Shown: positions 12,971 through 26,700, counted from the stretch's first letter. The stretch is 64,000 bases of DNA from Euryodendron excelsum (GCA_033060915.1 CM065396.1:9687001-9751000); one strand, 5' to 3'. The notes: generated by a model from the sequence alone, not told the origin. Made by a program: numbers and translations.

Positions 12971-13549
12971 CAGAGCCTTATTCAACGTGAAAGGGGTCTG
13001 AAAACTTAACCTAAAAATCCTATATTTTGATATACAAAACTCGAGCACCTCCAAAACCCTAGCCACTATATACAAACCCTAGCCTCCTATACACTCCCCC
13101 ATACACTCATACACTAGCCTTCAACCATCCTTTGAAGACTTGAAGAGCTGCCATCCAAAGCTTGAAGATAACTCTTGAAGGTTGAAGGTGGAGATCAAGA
13201 CAAAGACCGAAGACCAAAGACAGCGCGGCGCGCAAAATAAAGAAGACATACGGTAGGTTTTCTCTTTAATTTTCTGCACTTCCCCCCTCTCTCTTCTCTC
13301 TCCAACCCACTTGGATTTTCTCTATTTTAATCCCCTATCTCTTTCCCCCCCTTTCTTTGCATGCTTGAAACAAGGGGATTCCCAGTCCATGTGTAGGATT
13401 GGGCTGTTGGAGAGTCACCGTGTCGGGGGCTTTCTTCTAGTCTAACCAAAGACCACGTGGGTCCGGCCCCCTTGATTATGTGGTGAAGCCTTAACCTTGT
13501 ATGTTCACGATCCCAAATTGCATTGTGCATATCATAGTCTTGTATCTTC

Positions 13550-15640
13550 CAAAAACCGTTTTCAAAGTTGTTTTTCAAATCGTTTTCAAACTTGTTTTCA
13601 AAATTGCATCAAAATCTCTTTTTCAAAAACTTATTTTCAAAATCACAATCCTAGGGTGATTCTAGCCTTTCCATGGCTAGGGTTGCTTTAGGAAAGTGTT
13701 ACATTAAAAGTGACCTTTTTGGTCTATATTTTCAAATCTTATTGTTTTCCAAAACCACTTTCTTAAAGTGGTTCTAGCCTTCTTATGGCTAGAATTGCTT
13801 TAGGAAAGTGAGACGTTTTCATACTTTCCAAAAACTCTCTCTTTAAAAATCTCTTCCTAAAAACCTCTTTTTCAACATACTTTCCTAAAGCCTTCCTCTC
13901 CAAAATTGTTTTCAAAAACTCCCTTCCAAAATCTATTTTTCAAAACTCTCTTTTTCAACTCTCCTCCAAAATATTTTCCTCAAAATTCACTTTCTAAAAA
14001 CACTCCCTAAATTCACCTTCCTAAAAACTCTCTCCAACAACCTCTTCCAAAAATCTTTCTAAAAAACTCTCTTTCCAAAATCTTCCTTCTAGAAATTCCC
14101 CTTTAGGATTTTCCTTCTAAAATCTACGTCTCCAAAAACATGCTTTCCAAAAACTCCCTCTCTTTAAAATCTCTTTCCAAAAACTCTCTTCAAATTTACT
14201 TTCCAAAAACTTTTCCCTCTAGAAACTCCTCCCTAGGATTCCCTTCTAGAAAACTTTCGTTTCCAAAAACGCACTTTCCAAAAACTCTTTTCTTAGAGCC
14301 CAAGTCAAGCCCTATAACTCACAATTAGGAAACCCTAAATTTTCTTCCCAAAAACATGATTTTCAAACTTTACCCCAAACCTAGGTTTCCAAAATCTCTT
14401 GTTTTCACATCCAAACTATACATGTTTCCAAAACCTACTTCCTACGTCAAAACTACAATTTTTCAAATCTAAGGTTTCTAGAATCTCCCTTTCCAAATCC
14501 TACCTTCCCTTTAGGAAACCGAATCAAATCTCCCCGTTTAGGAAACTAAATCCAATCCTCCGTTTTTGGAAACAAATCCCAAACCTTTCCTAATTCCACT
14601 TCTTCCTAATTTCCTACTTTCCTAAACCATAAGTTTCCTAAACCTAAATTGTAAATCTTTCTTTAAATTTCAAAATCCAACTCTATCCCAATTCAAATCC
14701 TTCCTAAACTTCCGCTTTCCTAAATCTTGAGTTTCCAAAACTTGAACATAAAAATCTTTCCTAAAGTTCTAAAATTCAACCCTTTCCTAATTTAACCCCC
14801 TTTCTAAATCTTAACTTTCCAAATTCAAGTTTTCAAAACCTTTTCTTAAACTCAAACCTTTCCTAATTTCAAGATTTTCTAAAATTCAAACTCTAAAACT
14901 TTCTAAATCCTAAACTTTCCAAATTTCAAATCTTTTCAAATCCAAATTTTTTTAAATTCAAAACTTTCTTAAGTTAAATCTTTCTAAACTTCCAAGTTTT
15001 CTAAATTCTAAATCTTTCCAAAACTTCAACATCTTTCCAAATCCAAAACTTTCCTATTTTCAAAACTTCCTTATTTTCAAAACCTTTCCTTTTTCAAAAC
15101 CTTTCTTAAAATGGAGTTTTATTAATTCAAAACTTTCTAAACTTAAAGCTTTCTTAATTCAAAACTTTCCCTTTTCTTAATTTAGACATTTCCTAAGTTG
15201 AAAACTTCCCTTTTTCAAACCTTTCCAAAAACAAAACTTTCCAATTTTCAAAACTTCCCTATTTGAAAACTTTCCAAATTTTCAAAACTTTCCTAAGTCG
15301 AAAATTTTCCTAATTCAAAACTTTCCAAAAATGACACTTTCTTAAATCGAACCTTTCCTAATTCAAACATTTCCTAAATACAATCTTCCCTAATTTCCTA
15401 AACCTTCCAAGTCAAGTCAAATATTTTCTAAGTCTCTTCTCTTTCCTAAGTCTAGGTTTTCTAAAACCAAAGTCTTTCCAAAATCAATCTTTCCAAAGCA
15501 AGTCCAATCTTCTCAAATTCAATCTCCTCTTCTAATCTCAAATCAAATCCAATTTTCAATTCAATCTATTTCTTCCAATCCAATCTCTCTCTTCAAATCA
15601 ATCTTTTTTTCAATCGGACTCTTGTCCGAACTACGACTGA
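13550..15640 (+). repeat. G-poor low-complexity tract of S1
   Basis: About 2 kb built from irregular repeats of words such as CTTTCCTAA, TTCAAAACTTTC and AAATCTTTCC. G is strongly depleted on the plus strand, which would be the transcribed sense. Equivalent tracts lie at about 25020-26880, 33950-35770, 39530-41180 and 52410-54090. I see no coding signal. Confidence 0.8.
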
Positions 15641-18065
15641 CCTGATTCCCCCAAAGGGATACGTTGGCAACCTTCATAGGTGGGGTCACAACACTTTTCA
15701 AACTTTCAATTCCACCCTCATGGGTGTGGTTTTCAAAATCTTTTCAAATCTCAAATTCCCATCTACTTTCAAACTTTCTATTTTTGAATTTCTATTTCCA
15801 AATTTTCAAACTTTCCAATTTCAAATTCTATCTCTTCAAATCTATTTTCAAATCAAATTCTTTTCAACTTTATTTGCAAATCTATTTTTCAATTTTCTCT
15901 TGTTTTGCACTTGCATATCATGCATCATGTTAGTTTTCAAACATTGTTTTCCTAAAGTGAATAGGGTTGGACATATGTTAATTAAAGACTCTCATAGGTG
16001 AATCTAGGGTAGATTAACATGTAGGTACCGAAAGGGCAGGGTAGGGTGATAGCTTAGTGCGTCTTCCCTACACGCAACCAACCTCCGAACCTAGGATCAC
16101 TGATTTCAAAGACCAAACGGAGTTATTTTTCTAAATAGGGCTAAATGTTTTCCAAAGGTTGCCAAACAACCTATTTTCCTAAAAAGCCTCTCTTGAGGTG
16201 ATCTTTTCAAAATCATTTTCCAAAAATCCTAAGTGTAGTTTTCGGATTATGCTTAGTTTTTAGGTGACCTAACTCACCTTAATCAAGTTAGATGGCAACT
16301 CCGATCTTTTTCAAAAAGCCCTTTATTCAAACCAAATTTTCAATTCAAACCTAGTCGCACTCATTCTTCTAGGAGAGTGAGTTCTAACGAGAGAGTACAA
16401 CATTTTTCTCACTTGTGTGAATATTCCTCGAGTGCGAAAAATCTGGGCGCGACATGGACTTGGCACTTGTTGCAGTGGTGCCAAGCAAAATTTCCTCCAA
16501 GTGGTGTCAGGCCAAATTTTGGCTTCGCGCCACTACTAGTAGCGCCAGCCACTTCGGAAAGTTTTAAGGTCGGCAAGTAACGTATCTTCAGAAGATTTGG
16601 GCGCCTGTACTAGTGACTACCATGCAATTTTTAGCCTGGCTTCATTAGGAGTGACTCTGGAAGGTTCGGGAATGATTTAGAGAGCTGGGAATGGCCTGGA
16701 GGGCCGGAAAGGGAACAAGAACCCTCATAATAGTGTCATGGGGGTAATAGACTTGAAAAATGATGTCAAGGTTTGTTGGAAGGGTTGACTGGGCTATTAG
16801 GGATAAAACGGTCAATCGAGGTGGAAAGCTGCCGGGATGGATTTGGAATATCCTGAAAGAAGACTCAAGGTTTGAAAACGTTACTTAGAATGTTCTAGGA
16901 GGTTACCAGTTTGATACCCAGAGCCGGTGTGGTTGGAAATGGCGACCGGCTCACTAGGGGCAAAACTGTCATTTTGCATTGGTCTTGCCGAAACTGACTC
17001 GGAATGACCCAAAAATATTTCGGAAAGCTGGGGATACTACCAGAAGCATTCTCGGGAGGTTACCAGTTTGATACCTAAAGCTGAAGGGGTTTCTGGAGCG
17101 CTCGAATGCCTAGGGGCAAAGTGGCCATCTGAACCGGAGTGTCTCGAAATTGGCTCGAAACCGACTAGAAGACACCTAATCATGCCGGATTGTCTTTAAG
17201 ACAATCCTGCAAGGGTGGACTTACCATTCTGAGGACTTAGGTACTTTCTCGAGAAACATGCCAGAAATAGCCCTAAGGGCAGTTTGGTCATTTTTCACTA
17301 GAGTGGGCTAGCAGGCACTAGTGTTGACCTGGGTTTTGAGTGTTTTCATCACTCTGACGGTGGTCCCGTGACATGGGGGTTTGTTCGCAATTCCTAATGT
17401 TGACCGGCTTATGAGTGTTTCCGCCACTCTGACGGTTGCGATATTTACTAATATTTTTTCTACTCTAACGGTTCGCGATCATTCTAGAGACTGCCTGATC
17501 TCGGGAAGCTGCTAGATGGACTTATCGCTTGAGGAATCAACTTTCTCAAAAAGGTATGCCAAATAACGGACATTTCTTTAGTGGTAGGCTACCAGGCGTC
17601 AAAGGTGGACCGTTCTACCATCTCGGGGACTTGGGGTCTTGTCCTGGTCAACAGGTTTGAAGGGATTTACCATTTCCAAAAGTTCTCTAAAAAACGTGCC
17701 AGACAGGATGGACTTACCACCTTGAGGAATCGACTATCTCGAAAGGCGCGCCGAATTTAATTGAAATTAAAATTGGAATAGAAATTGGATTTAAGATTAA
17801 AATGAGGACTTACTGTCTTTGAGAAGATGTGTCCATTAGAATTGGACCGGATAGTGCCCTGTGTAAGCACCCCATTTTTGACTGCTCGGCAGTCTACGCT
17901 CCGTCCAGACTTATATTCAAGTCAATATCAATGTATTCCAATCGAAACCAACTTTCTAAGTCCAAGTCCCGTCTGTTCATCGCTTTGCGGGCCCACCAGG
18001 CCCAAATAGAGGCAAAATGATCAAAATGCCCTTAGAGGCATTGTTCTTTCCAATTCCAACTCCAA

Positions 18066-21000
18066 CCCCTCTCTCGAGGCAGTTTATTCCTCAAGACGGT
18101 TCCAAATCAGGCACGTCTTTCCGAAGACGGTAAATCCCCTTTCCAAACCCTCTCTCGTGACAGTTTATTTCTCGAGACGATCCCAAATTAGGCACGTCTT
18201 TTCAAAGATGGTAAGTCCCCTTTCCAATCCCTCTCGAGACGGTTCCAAATCAGGCATGTCTTTCTAAAGACGGTAAGTCCCCTTTCTAATCCCTCTCTCG
18301 AGACAGTTTATTTCTCGAGACGGTAAAAAATCAGGCACGTCTTTCCAAATATGGTAAGTCCCCTTTCCAATCCCTCTCTCAGGACAGTTTATTCATCGAG
18401 ACGGTCCCAAATCAGGCACATCTTTCCGAAGATAGTAAGTCCCCTTTCCAATCCCTCTCTCGAGACAGTTTATTCCATGAGATGGTCCCAAATCAGGCAC
18501 GTCTTTCCAAAGATGGTAAGTCCCCTTTCCAATCCCTCCCCTAGGACAGTTTATTCCTCGAGATGGTCCCAAATCAGGCACGTCTTTCTGAAGACGGTAA
18601 GTCCCCTTTCCAATCCCTCTCTTGAGACAATTTATTCCTCGAGACGGTCCCAAATCAGGCACATCTTTCCAAAGACGGTTAGTCCCCTTTCCAATCCCTC
18701 TCTCGAGATAGTTTATTCCCCGAGAAAGTCCCAAATCAGGCACGTTCTTTCGAGTATGATAAGACCCCTTTCCAATCTCTCTCTCGAGACAGTTTATTCC
18801 TCGAGACGGTTCCAAATGAGGCACGTCTTTTCGAAGACGGTAAGTCCCCTTTCCAATCCCTCCCTCAAGATAATTTATTCCTCGAGACAATCCTAAATCT
18901 GGCACGTCTTTCCAAAGACTGTAAGTCTCCTTGCCAATCCCTTTCTCAGGAAAGTTTATTTCTCGAGACGATCCCAAATTAGGCACGTCTTTCCAAAGAT
19001 GGTAAGTCCCCTTTCCAATCCCTCTCTCGAGACGGTTTATTTTTCGAGACGGTTCCAAATCAGGCATGTCTTTCTAAAGACGGTAAGTCCCCTTTCTAAT
19101 CCCTCTGTCGAGACAGTTTATTTCTCGAGACGGTAAAAAATCAGGCACGTCTTTCCAAAGATGGTAAGTCCCCTTTCCAATCCCTCTCTCAGGACAGTTT
19201 ATTCATCGAGACGGTCCCAAATCAGGCACATCTTTCCGAAGACGGTAAGTCCCCTTTCCAATCGCTCTCTCGAGACAGTTTATTCCATGAGACGGTCCCA
19301 AATCAGGCACGTCTTTCCAAAGATGGTAAGTCCCCTTTCCAATTCCTCCCCTAGGACAGTTTATTCCTCGAGACGGTCCCAAATCAGGCACGTCTTTCTG
19401 AAGACGGTAAGTCCCCTTTCCAATCCCTCTCTTGAGACAATTTATTCCTCGAGACGGTCCCAAATCAGGCACGTCTTTCCAAAGACGGTTAGTCCCCTTT
19501 CCAATCCCTCTCTCGAGATAGTTTATTTCTCGAGACAGTCCCAAATCAGGCACGTTCTTTCGAGTATGATAAGACCCCTTTCCAATCTCTCTCTCAAGAC
19601 AGTTTATTCCTCGAGACGGTTCCAAATGAGGCACGTCTTTTCGAAGACGGTAAGTCCCCTTTCCAATCCCTCTCTCAAGATAATTTATTCCTCGAGACAA
19701 TCCTAAATCAGGCACGTCTTTCCAAAGACTGTAAGTCTCCTTGCCAATCCCTTTCTCAGGAAAGTTTATTTCTCGAGACGATCCCAAATTAGGCACGTCT
19801 TTCCAAAGATGGTAAGTCCCCTTTCCAATCCCTCTCTCGAGACTGTTTATTCTTCGAGACGGTTCCAAATCAGGTATGTCTTTCTAAAGACGGTAAGTCC
19901 CCTTTCTTATCCCTCTCTCGAGACAGTTTATTTCTCGAGACGGTAAAAAATCAGGCACGTCTTTCCAAAGATGGTAAGTCCCCTTTCCAATCCCTCTCTC
20001 AAGACAGTTTATTCATCGAGACGGTCCCAAATCAGGCACATCTTTCCGAAGACGGTAAGTCCCCTTTCCAATCCCTCTCTCGAGACAGTTTATTCCATGA
20101 GACGGTCCCAAATCAGGCACGTCTTTCCAAAGATGGTAAGTCCCCTTTCCAATCCCTCCCCTAGGACAGTTTATTCCTCGAGACGGTCCCAAATAAGGCA
20201 CGTCTTTCTGAAGACGGTAAGTCCCCTTTCCAATCCCTCTCTTGAGACAATTTATTCCTCGAGACGGTCCCAAATCAGGCACGTCTTTCCAAAGACGGTT
20301 AGTCCCCTTTTCAATCCCTCTCTCGAGATAGTTTATTCCTCGAGACAGTCCCAAATCAGGCACGTTCTTTCGAGTATGATAAGACCCCTTTCCAATCTCT
20401 CTCTCGAGACAGTTTATTCCTCGAGACGGTTCCAAATGAGGCACGTCTTTTCGAAGACGGTAAGTCCCCTTTCCAATCCCTCTCTCAAGATAATTTATTC
20501 CTTGAGACAATCCTAAATCAGGCACGTCTTTCCAAAGACTGTAAGTCTCCTTGCCAATCCCTTTCTCAGGAAAGTTTATTCCTCGAGACGGTCCCAAATC
20601 AGGCACGTCTTTGCGAAGATGGTAAGTCCCCGTTCCAATCCCTCTCTCGAGACAGTTTACTCCTCGAAACGGTTCCAAATCAGGCACGTCTTTCGAAAGA
20701 CGGTAAGTCTCCTTTCCAATCCCTCTCTCGAGACAGTTTATTTCTTGAGACGGTCCCAAATCAGACACGCCTTTTCGGAGACGATAAGACCCATTTCCAA
20801 TCCCTCTCTCGAGATAGTTTATTCCTCGAGATGGCAAGTCCCCTTTCCAATTCCAATCCCTCTCTTGAGACAGTTTACTCCTCGAGACGGTCCGAAATCA
20901 GGCACGTCTTTTCGAAGGCGGTAGGTCCCCTTTCCAATCCCTCTCTCAAGACAATTTTTTCCTCGAGACGATTGCAAATCAGGCGCGTCTTTCCAAAGAC

Positions 21001-23400
21001 CGTAAATCCCCTTTCCAATCCCACTCTTGAGATAGTTTATTTCTCGTGACGGTCCCAAATCAGGCACGTCTTTCTAAAGACGTAAGTCCCCTTTCCAATC
21101 CCTCTCTCGAGACAGTTTATTCCTCGAGACGGTTCAAAATTAGGCGCGTCTTTCCGTAAATGGTAAGTCCCCTTTCCAATCCCTCTCTCGAGATAGTTTA
21201 TTTCTTGAGGCGGTCCCAAATCAGGCATATCTTTCTGAAGATGATAAGTCCCCTTTCCAATCCCTCTGTCGAGATAGTTTATTCCTCGAGACGGTCCCAA
21301 ATCAGGCACGTCTTTCCAAAGACGATAAGTCCCCTTTCCAATCCCTCTTGCAGGACAGTTTATTCCTCGAGACGGTCCCAAATCAGGCACGTCTTTCCGA
21401 AGATGGTAAGGCTCCTTTCCAATCCCTCTATCGAGACAATTTATACCTCGAGACGGTTCCAAATCAGCCACGTCTTTCCGAAGACGGTAAGTCCCCTTTC
21501 CAAACCCTCTCTCTCGACAGTTTATTTCTCAAGACGATCCCAAATCAGGCACGTCTTTCCAAAGACGGTAAGTCCCCTTTCCGATCCCTCTCTCGAGATA
21601 GTTTATTCCTCGAGACGGTTGCATATCAGGCATGTCTTTCTAAAGACGGTAAGTCCCCTTTCGAATCCCTCTCTCGAGATAGTTTATTTCTCGAGATGGT
21701 AAAAAATCAGGCACGTCTTTCCAAAGATGGTAAGTCCCCTTTCCAATTCCAACCCCTCTCTTGAGACATTTTATTCCTCGAGACGGTCCCAAATCAGGCA
21801 CGTCTTTTCGGAGATGATAAGACCCCTTTCCAATCCCTCTCTCGAGACAATTTATTCCTTAAGACGGTTCCAAATTAGGCACATCTTTTCGAAGACGGTA
21901 AGTCCCTTTTCCAATTCCAACCCCTCACTCGAGATAGTTTATTCCTCGAGACGGTCCCAAATTTGGCACGTCTTTCCGAAGACTGTAAGTCCCCTTTCCA
22001 ATCCCTTTCTCGAGACAGTTTATTCCTCGAGACGGTCCCAAATTAGGCACGTCTTTCCAAAGACAGTAAGTCCCCTTTCCAATCCCTCTCTCGAGACAGT
22101 TTATTCCACGAGACGGTCCCAAATCAGGCACGTCTTTCCAAAGATGGTAAGTCCCCTTTCCAATCCCTCCCTCAGGACAGTTTATTCCTCGAGATGTTCC
22201 CAAATCAGGCACGTCTTTCCAAAGACGGTAAGTCCCCTTTCCAATCCCTCTCTTAAGATAATTTATTCCTCGAGACGGTCCCAAATCAGGCACGTCTTTC
22301 CAAAGACGGTTAGTCCCCTTTCCAATTCCTCTCTCAAGACAGTTTATTCCTCGATACAGTCCTAAATCAGGCACGTCTTTCCAAAGACAGTAAGTCTCCT
22401 TTCCAATCCCTCTCTTAGGATAGTTTATTTCTCGAGACGATCCTAAATCAGGCACGTCTTTGCGAAGATGGTAAGTCCCCTTTCCAATCCCTCTCTCGAG
22501 ATAGTTTATTCCTCGAGACGATTCCGAACCAGGCACGTCTTTCGAAAGGCGGTAAGTCTCCTTTCCAATCCCTCTCTCGAGGCAGTTTGTTTCTTGAGAC
22601 GGTCCCAAATCGGGCACGTCTTTTCAGAGACGATAAGAGCCATTTCCAATCCCTCTCTCGAGGCAATTTATTCCTCGAGATGGTAAGTCCCCTTTCCAAT
22701 TCCAATCCCGCTCTTGAGACAGTTTATTCCTCGAGACGGTTCGAAATCAGGCACGTCTTTTCAAAGACGGTAGGTCCCCTTTCCAATCCCTTTCTCGAGA
22801 CAGTTTATTCCTCGAGACGATTCCAAATCGGGCGCGTCTTTCCAAAGATGGTAAATCCCCTTTCCGATCCCTCTCTCGAGATAGTTTATTTCTCGTGACG
22901 GTCCCAAATTAGGCACGTCTTTCCAAAGACGGTAAGTGCCCTTTCCAATCCCTCTCTCGAGACAGTTTATTCCTTGAGACGGTTCCAAATCAGGCGTGTC
23001 TTTTCGAAAATGGTAAGTCCCTTTTCCAATCCCTCTCTCGAGACAGTTTATTTCTCGAGGCGGTCCCAAATCAAGCACGTCTTTCTGAAGACGGTAAGTC
23101 CCCTTTCCAATCCCTCTCTCGAGACAGTTTATTCCTCTAGACGGTTCCAAATCAGGCCCGTATTTTCGAAGACGGTAAGTCCCCTTTCCAATTCCAATCC
23201 ATCTCTCGAGACGGTTCCAAATCAGGCACACCTTTCCGAAGACGGTAAGTCCCCTTTCTAATTCCAACCCTTCTCTCGAGATAGTTTATTCCTCGAGACG
23301 GTTCTAAATCAGGCACGTCTTTCCGAAGACAATAAGACCTCTTTCCAATTCCAATCCTTCTCTTGAGACAGTTTATTCCTCGACACGGTCCGTCACGTTT
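18066..23400 (+). repeat. Giant 81-bp tandem array, about 65 units
   Basis: The unit is 81 bp (27 codons) and contains two CTCGAG sites 17 bp apart, a CAAATCAGGCACGT stretch, a CGTCTT..AAGACG palindrome and GTAAGTCCCCTTTCCAAT. Because 81 is divisible by three, several frames stay open on both strands; frames of 181 and 274 residues here are by-products, not genes. Three copies of a 10-unit (810-bp) higher-order repeat span about 18090-20570. A looser duplication of about 1.85 kb relates 20580-21060 to 22440-22900. One unit near 18222 is shortened. Confidence 0.95.
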
Positions 23401-23624
23401 TTTGAAAAAAACCCTCTTCGAAATGGTAAGTCCCTTTAAACCTGACGACCGGGACGAGACCCCAAGTCCCCTAGATGGTAGAACGGTCCACCTTTGGCGC
23501 CTGCTAGCCCGCCAATGTAGAAATGTTTGTCTAGGCACGCCTTCCGAGAAAATTGACTTCTTTGGCGCTAAGTCCCTTTAGCAGCTTCTTGAGATCAGGT
23601 AGTCTCGGGAATGATCATGAACCA

Positions 23625-23770
23625 TCAGAGTAGAAGAAATACTCGTAAACATCACAACCGTTCGAATAGCGGAAATACTCGTAAATAGGTTGATATAGGG
23701 AATTGCCAACAAACCCCTTCGTCACGACGACCGCCGTCAGAGTGGCAGAAACACTCAAAACCCAGGTCAA
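23625..23770 (+). repeat. Hairpin units in S2 (three)
   Basis: GAGTAGAAGAAATACTC, a GAATAGC variant, and GAGTGGCAGAAACACTC. The paired ends change together in the first and third units. Confidence 0.75.
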
Positions 23771-26700
23771 CGCCAGTGCCTGCTAGCCCACTTTGATGAA
23801 AAATGACCAAATTACCCATTGGGCTTTTTCCTAGACTTTTCGGTCAAGATGACCATTTTGCCCCCAGGCATCCAAACGCCCCGGGAACAACACCGTCTCT
23901 GGGTATCAAATTGGTAACCTTCTGAGACTACTTTTTATAGTACTCTTAACCCTTCTTTATCTTTCCGGATCATTCCGAGTCATTTCCGGCAAACCTAGTA
24001 CAAAATGACCGTTTTGCCCTTGGTGGGCCGATCACCTTTTCTGACCACATCGGCTCTAGGTATCAAACCGGTAACCTCATGAGACTACTTTTTATAGTGT
24101 TCTCAACCTCCCTTTACCTTTCCGGATCATTCTGAGTCAGTTCTAGCAAATCCGGTGCGAAATGACCATTTTGCCCCTAGTGGGCCGGTCACCTTTTTCG
24201 ACCACACCGGCTCTGGGTATCAAACCGAAAACCTTTGGGAACATTCTAAATAATGTTTCCAAATCTTGAGTCTTCTTCCGGGACAATCCGAGTTTGTCCC
24301 GACAACTTGCAGATCCGATTGAACGTTTTGCCCCTAAAGGCTCGATCAACCCTTCCGACACATCTTGTCTTCATTTTTCTAGTCAAAAACCTCCAGGACA
24401 CTATTTTAAGGCGCCAGTGTAAAGTTTGGCCTGGCACCACTGCAACAGGCGCCAGTATTATCCAACCTTTGTAAATACAGAGCCTCTTCTAACGTGAAAG
24501 GGGTCCGCAAACTCAGTTTAAGAATCATATAATTCGATATACAGAACTCAGGCACTTCAAAAACCCTAGCTTCTTTAGGTTCTCCAAACCCTAGCCACCA
24601 TACACAAACCCTAACCTCATATACACCCATACACACCCCCACACACTCACACAAGATTGAAGACAAAGATCAAGACGAAGACCGAAGACCAAAGATAAGC
24701 AAGGCGCGCAAAATAAAGAAGACCTACGGTAGGGTTCCTCTTTAAATTTCTGCACTTCCCCCCTCTCTCTTCTCTCTCCTAACCCACTTGGGTTTTCTCT
24801 ATTTTAATCCCCCATCTCTTTCCCCCCTTTCTTTGCATGCTTGAAACAAGGGGACTCTCGGTCCATGTGTAGGATTAGACTATCGGAGGGTCATCGTGTC
24901 AGGGGCTTTCCTTTAGGCTAACTAGAGACCACGTGGGTCCGGCCCCCTTAATTATGTGGTGAAGCCTTAAACCTTGTATGTTCACGACCCCAAAATTGCA
25001 TTGTGCATGTCATGGTCTTGCATTTTCCAAAAGTTGTTTTCAAAGTTGTTTTCAAAATCGTTTTCAAACTTGTTTTCCAAATTGCATCAAAATCTCCTTT
25101 TTCAAAACAAGTTTTCAAAATCACAATCCTAGGATGATTCTAGCCTTTCCATGACTAGGGCTGCTTTAGGAAAGTGTTACATTCAAAATGACCCACATGA
25201 TCCATATTTTCAACTCTTTGTTATTTTCAAAAACCACTTTCCTAAAGTGGTTCTAGCCTTCCTATGGCTAGAATTGCTGTAGGAAAATGAGACGTTTTTT
25301 ATACTTTCCAAAAAGCTTTCTTTTCAAAAATCTCTTCCTAAAAATCTCTTTTCAACATACTTTTCTAAAACTCTCCTCTCCAAAGTTGTTTTCAAAAACT
25401 CCCTCCAAAATCTATTTTTCAAAACTCCCTTTTTCAAACCCTTTCCAAAACGCTCTCTTCAAAGTCCACTTTCCACAAACGTTCCCTGGGTCTCTTTCCT
25501 AGAAAAACTCACTTCAAAAATCTTTTCAAAAACTCTCTTTCCAAAAATCTCCCTTCTAGAAACTCCCCTCTAGGATTTTCCTTCTAAAATCTTCATTTCC
25601 AAAAACACACTTTTTAAAAATCTCTTTTCTTAGAGCCCAAATCAAGCCCTTGAACCCACAATTAGGAAACCCTAATTTTCTTTCCAAAAACATGATTTTC
25701 AATCCTGCCCCAAACCTAGATCTCCAAAAACTCCCGTTTTTTACGTCAAAATTAGGTTTCCAAAAACCTCTTTTCTACACCAAAACTATAGTCTTCCAAA
25801 TCTAGGGTTTCCAAAGCTGCTCCTTCCAAATCCATGTCAAATCAAATCTTCCCTTTAGAAAACCAAATCCCATCTTTCATTCAGAAAACTAGATCCTATC
25901 CTCCGTTTTTGGAAACAAAATCAAACCTTCCCTTTTAGAAACAAAATCCAATCCCTTCCTAATCCAAATCTTTCCTAATTCAACTCTTTCCTAATCTTCC
26001 ACTTTCCTAAGTCTTAAGTTTCCAAAACTTGAACATGACAATCTTTCCTAAATTTTAAAACTCAAAATCTAAATCTTTCCTAATTCAAATCTTTCCTAAT
26101 TTCCTACCTTCCTAAACCATACGTTTCCTACAACTTTCAATTTCTACATCTTTCCTAATTCAACCCTTTCCTAATCCTACCCTCTTTTCAAATCTTAACT
26201 TTTCAAACCTAAGTTTTCAAATCTTTCCTAAACTCAAACTTTTCCTAATCTCAAGATTTTCTAAAATTCAAACTCTAAAACTTTTAAAATCTTAAACTTT
26301 CTAAATGTCAAATCTTTCTAAAATTCTAAGCTTTCTAAATTCAAAACTTTCTTAAGTTAAGACTTTCTAAATCTAAAACTTTCTAAATTCTAAACTTTCC
26401 CAAAGCTTCAAATCTTGTCAAAGCCAAAGCTTTCTAAACTCAAAAACTTTCTTAATTCAAACCTTTTCTAAATCTTTCCTAATTTAAAAATCTTTCTAAA
26501 ATTCTAAGCTTTCTAGATTCTAAACCTTTCTTAAACTAAACTTTCCTAATTCAAAACATTTCTAAATTCATCACTTTCCAATTTCAAAACTTTCCTAAAC
26601 CAAAACTTTCCTAAAATGACACTTTCCTAATTTGAACTTTCCTAATTCGAATCTTTCCTAATTCCAAGCTTTCCTAATCTTCCAAGTCCAATCTTCAAGT

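Larger units (their letters stand above)
11135..16454 (+). mobile_element. Solo LTR S1 (plus), 5.3 kb
   Basis: It runs from TATAAGCACC (the canonical TG start mutated to TA) to GGGCGCGACA. It is flanked by TGGAC at 11130-11134 and 16455-16459, and no internal sequence is present. In order it holds a short 81-bp array (11330-11660), a hairpin array (to about 12020), 157-bp repeats (12054-12640), GCGCC palindromes (about 12850-12950), a TATA box, AATAAA (13236-13241), a GTAGGT donor-like site (13253), a G-poor tract (about 13550-15640) and the U5 end. Confidence 0.94.

Noticed and set aside
18351..21067. Long open frames on both strands (181, 221, 224 and 274 residues) with 27-residue repeats
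   Set aside because: They arise because the 81-bp tandem unit is a multiple of three. They have no start context, no domain, and both strands are equally open.
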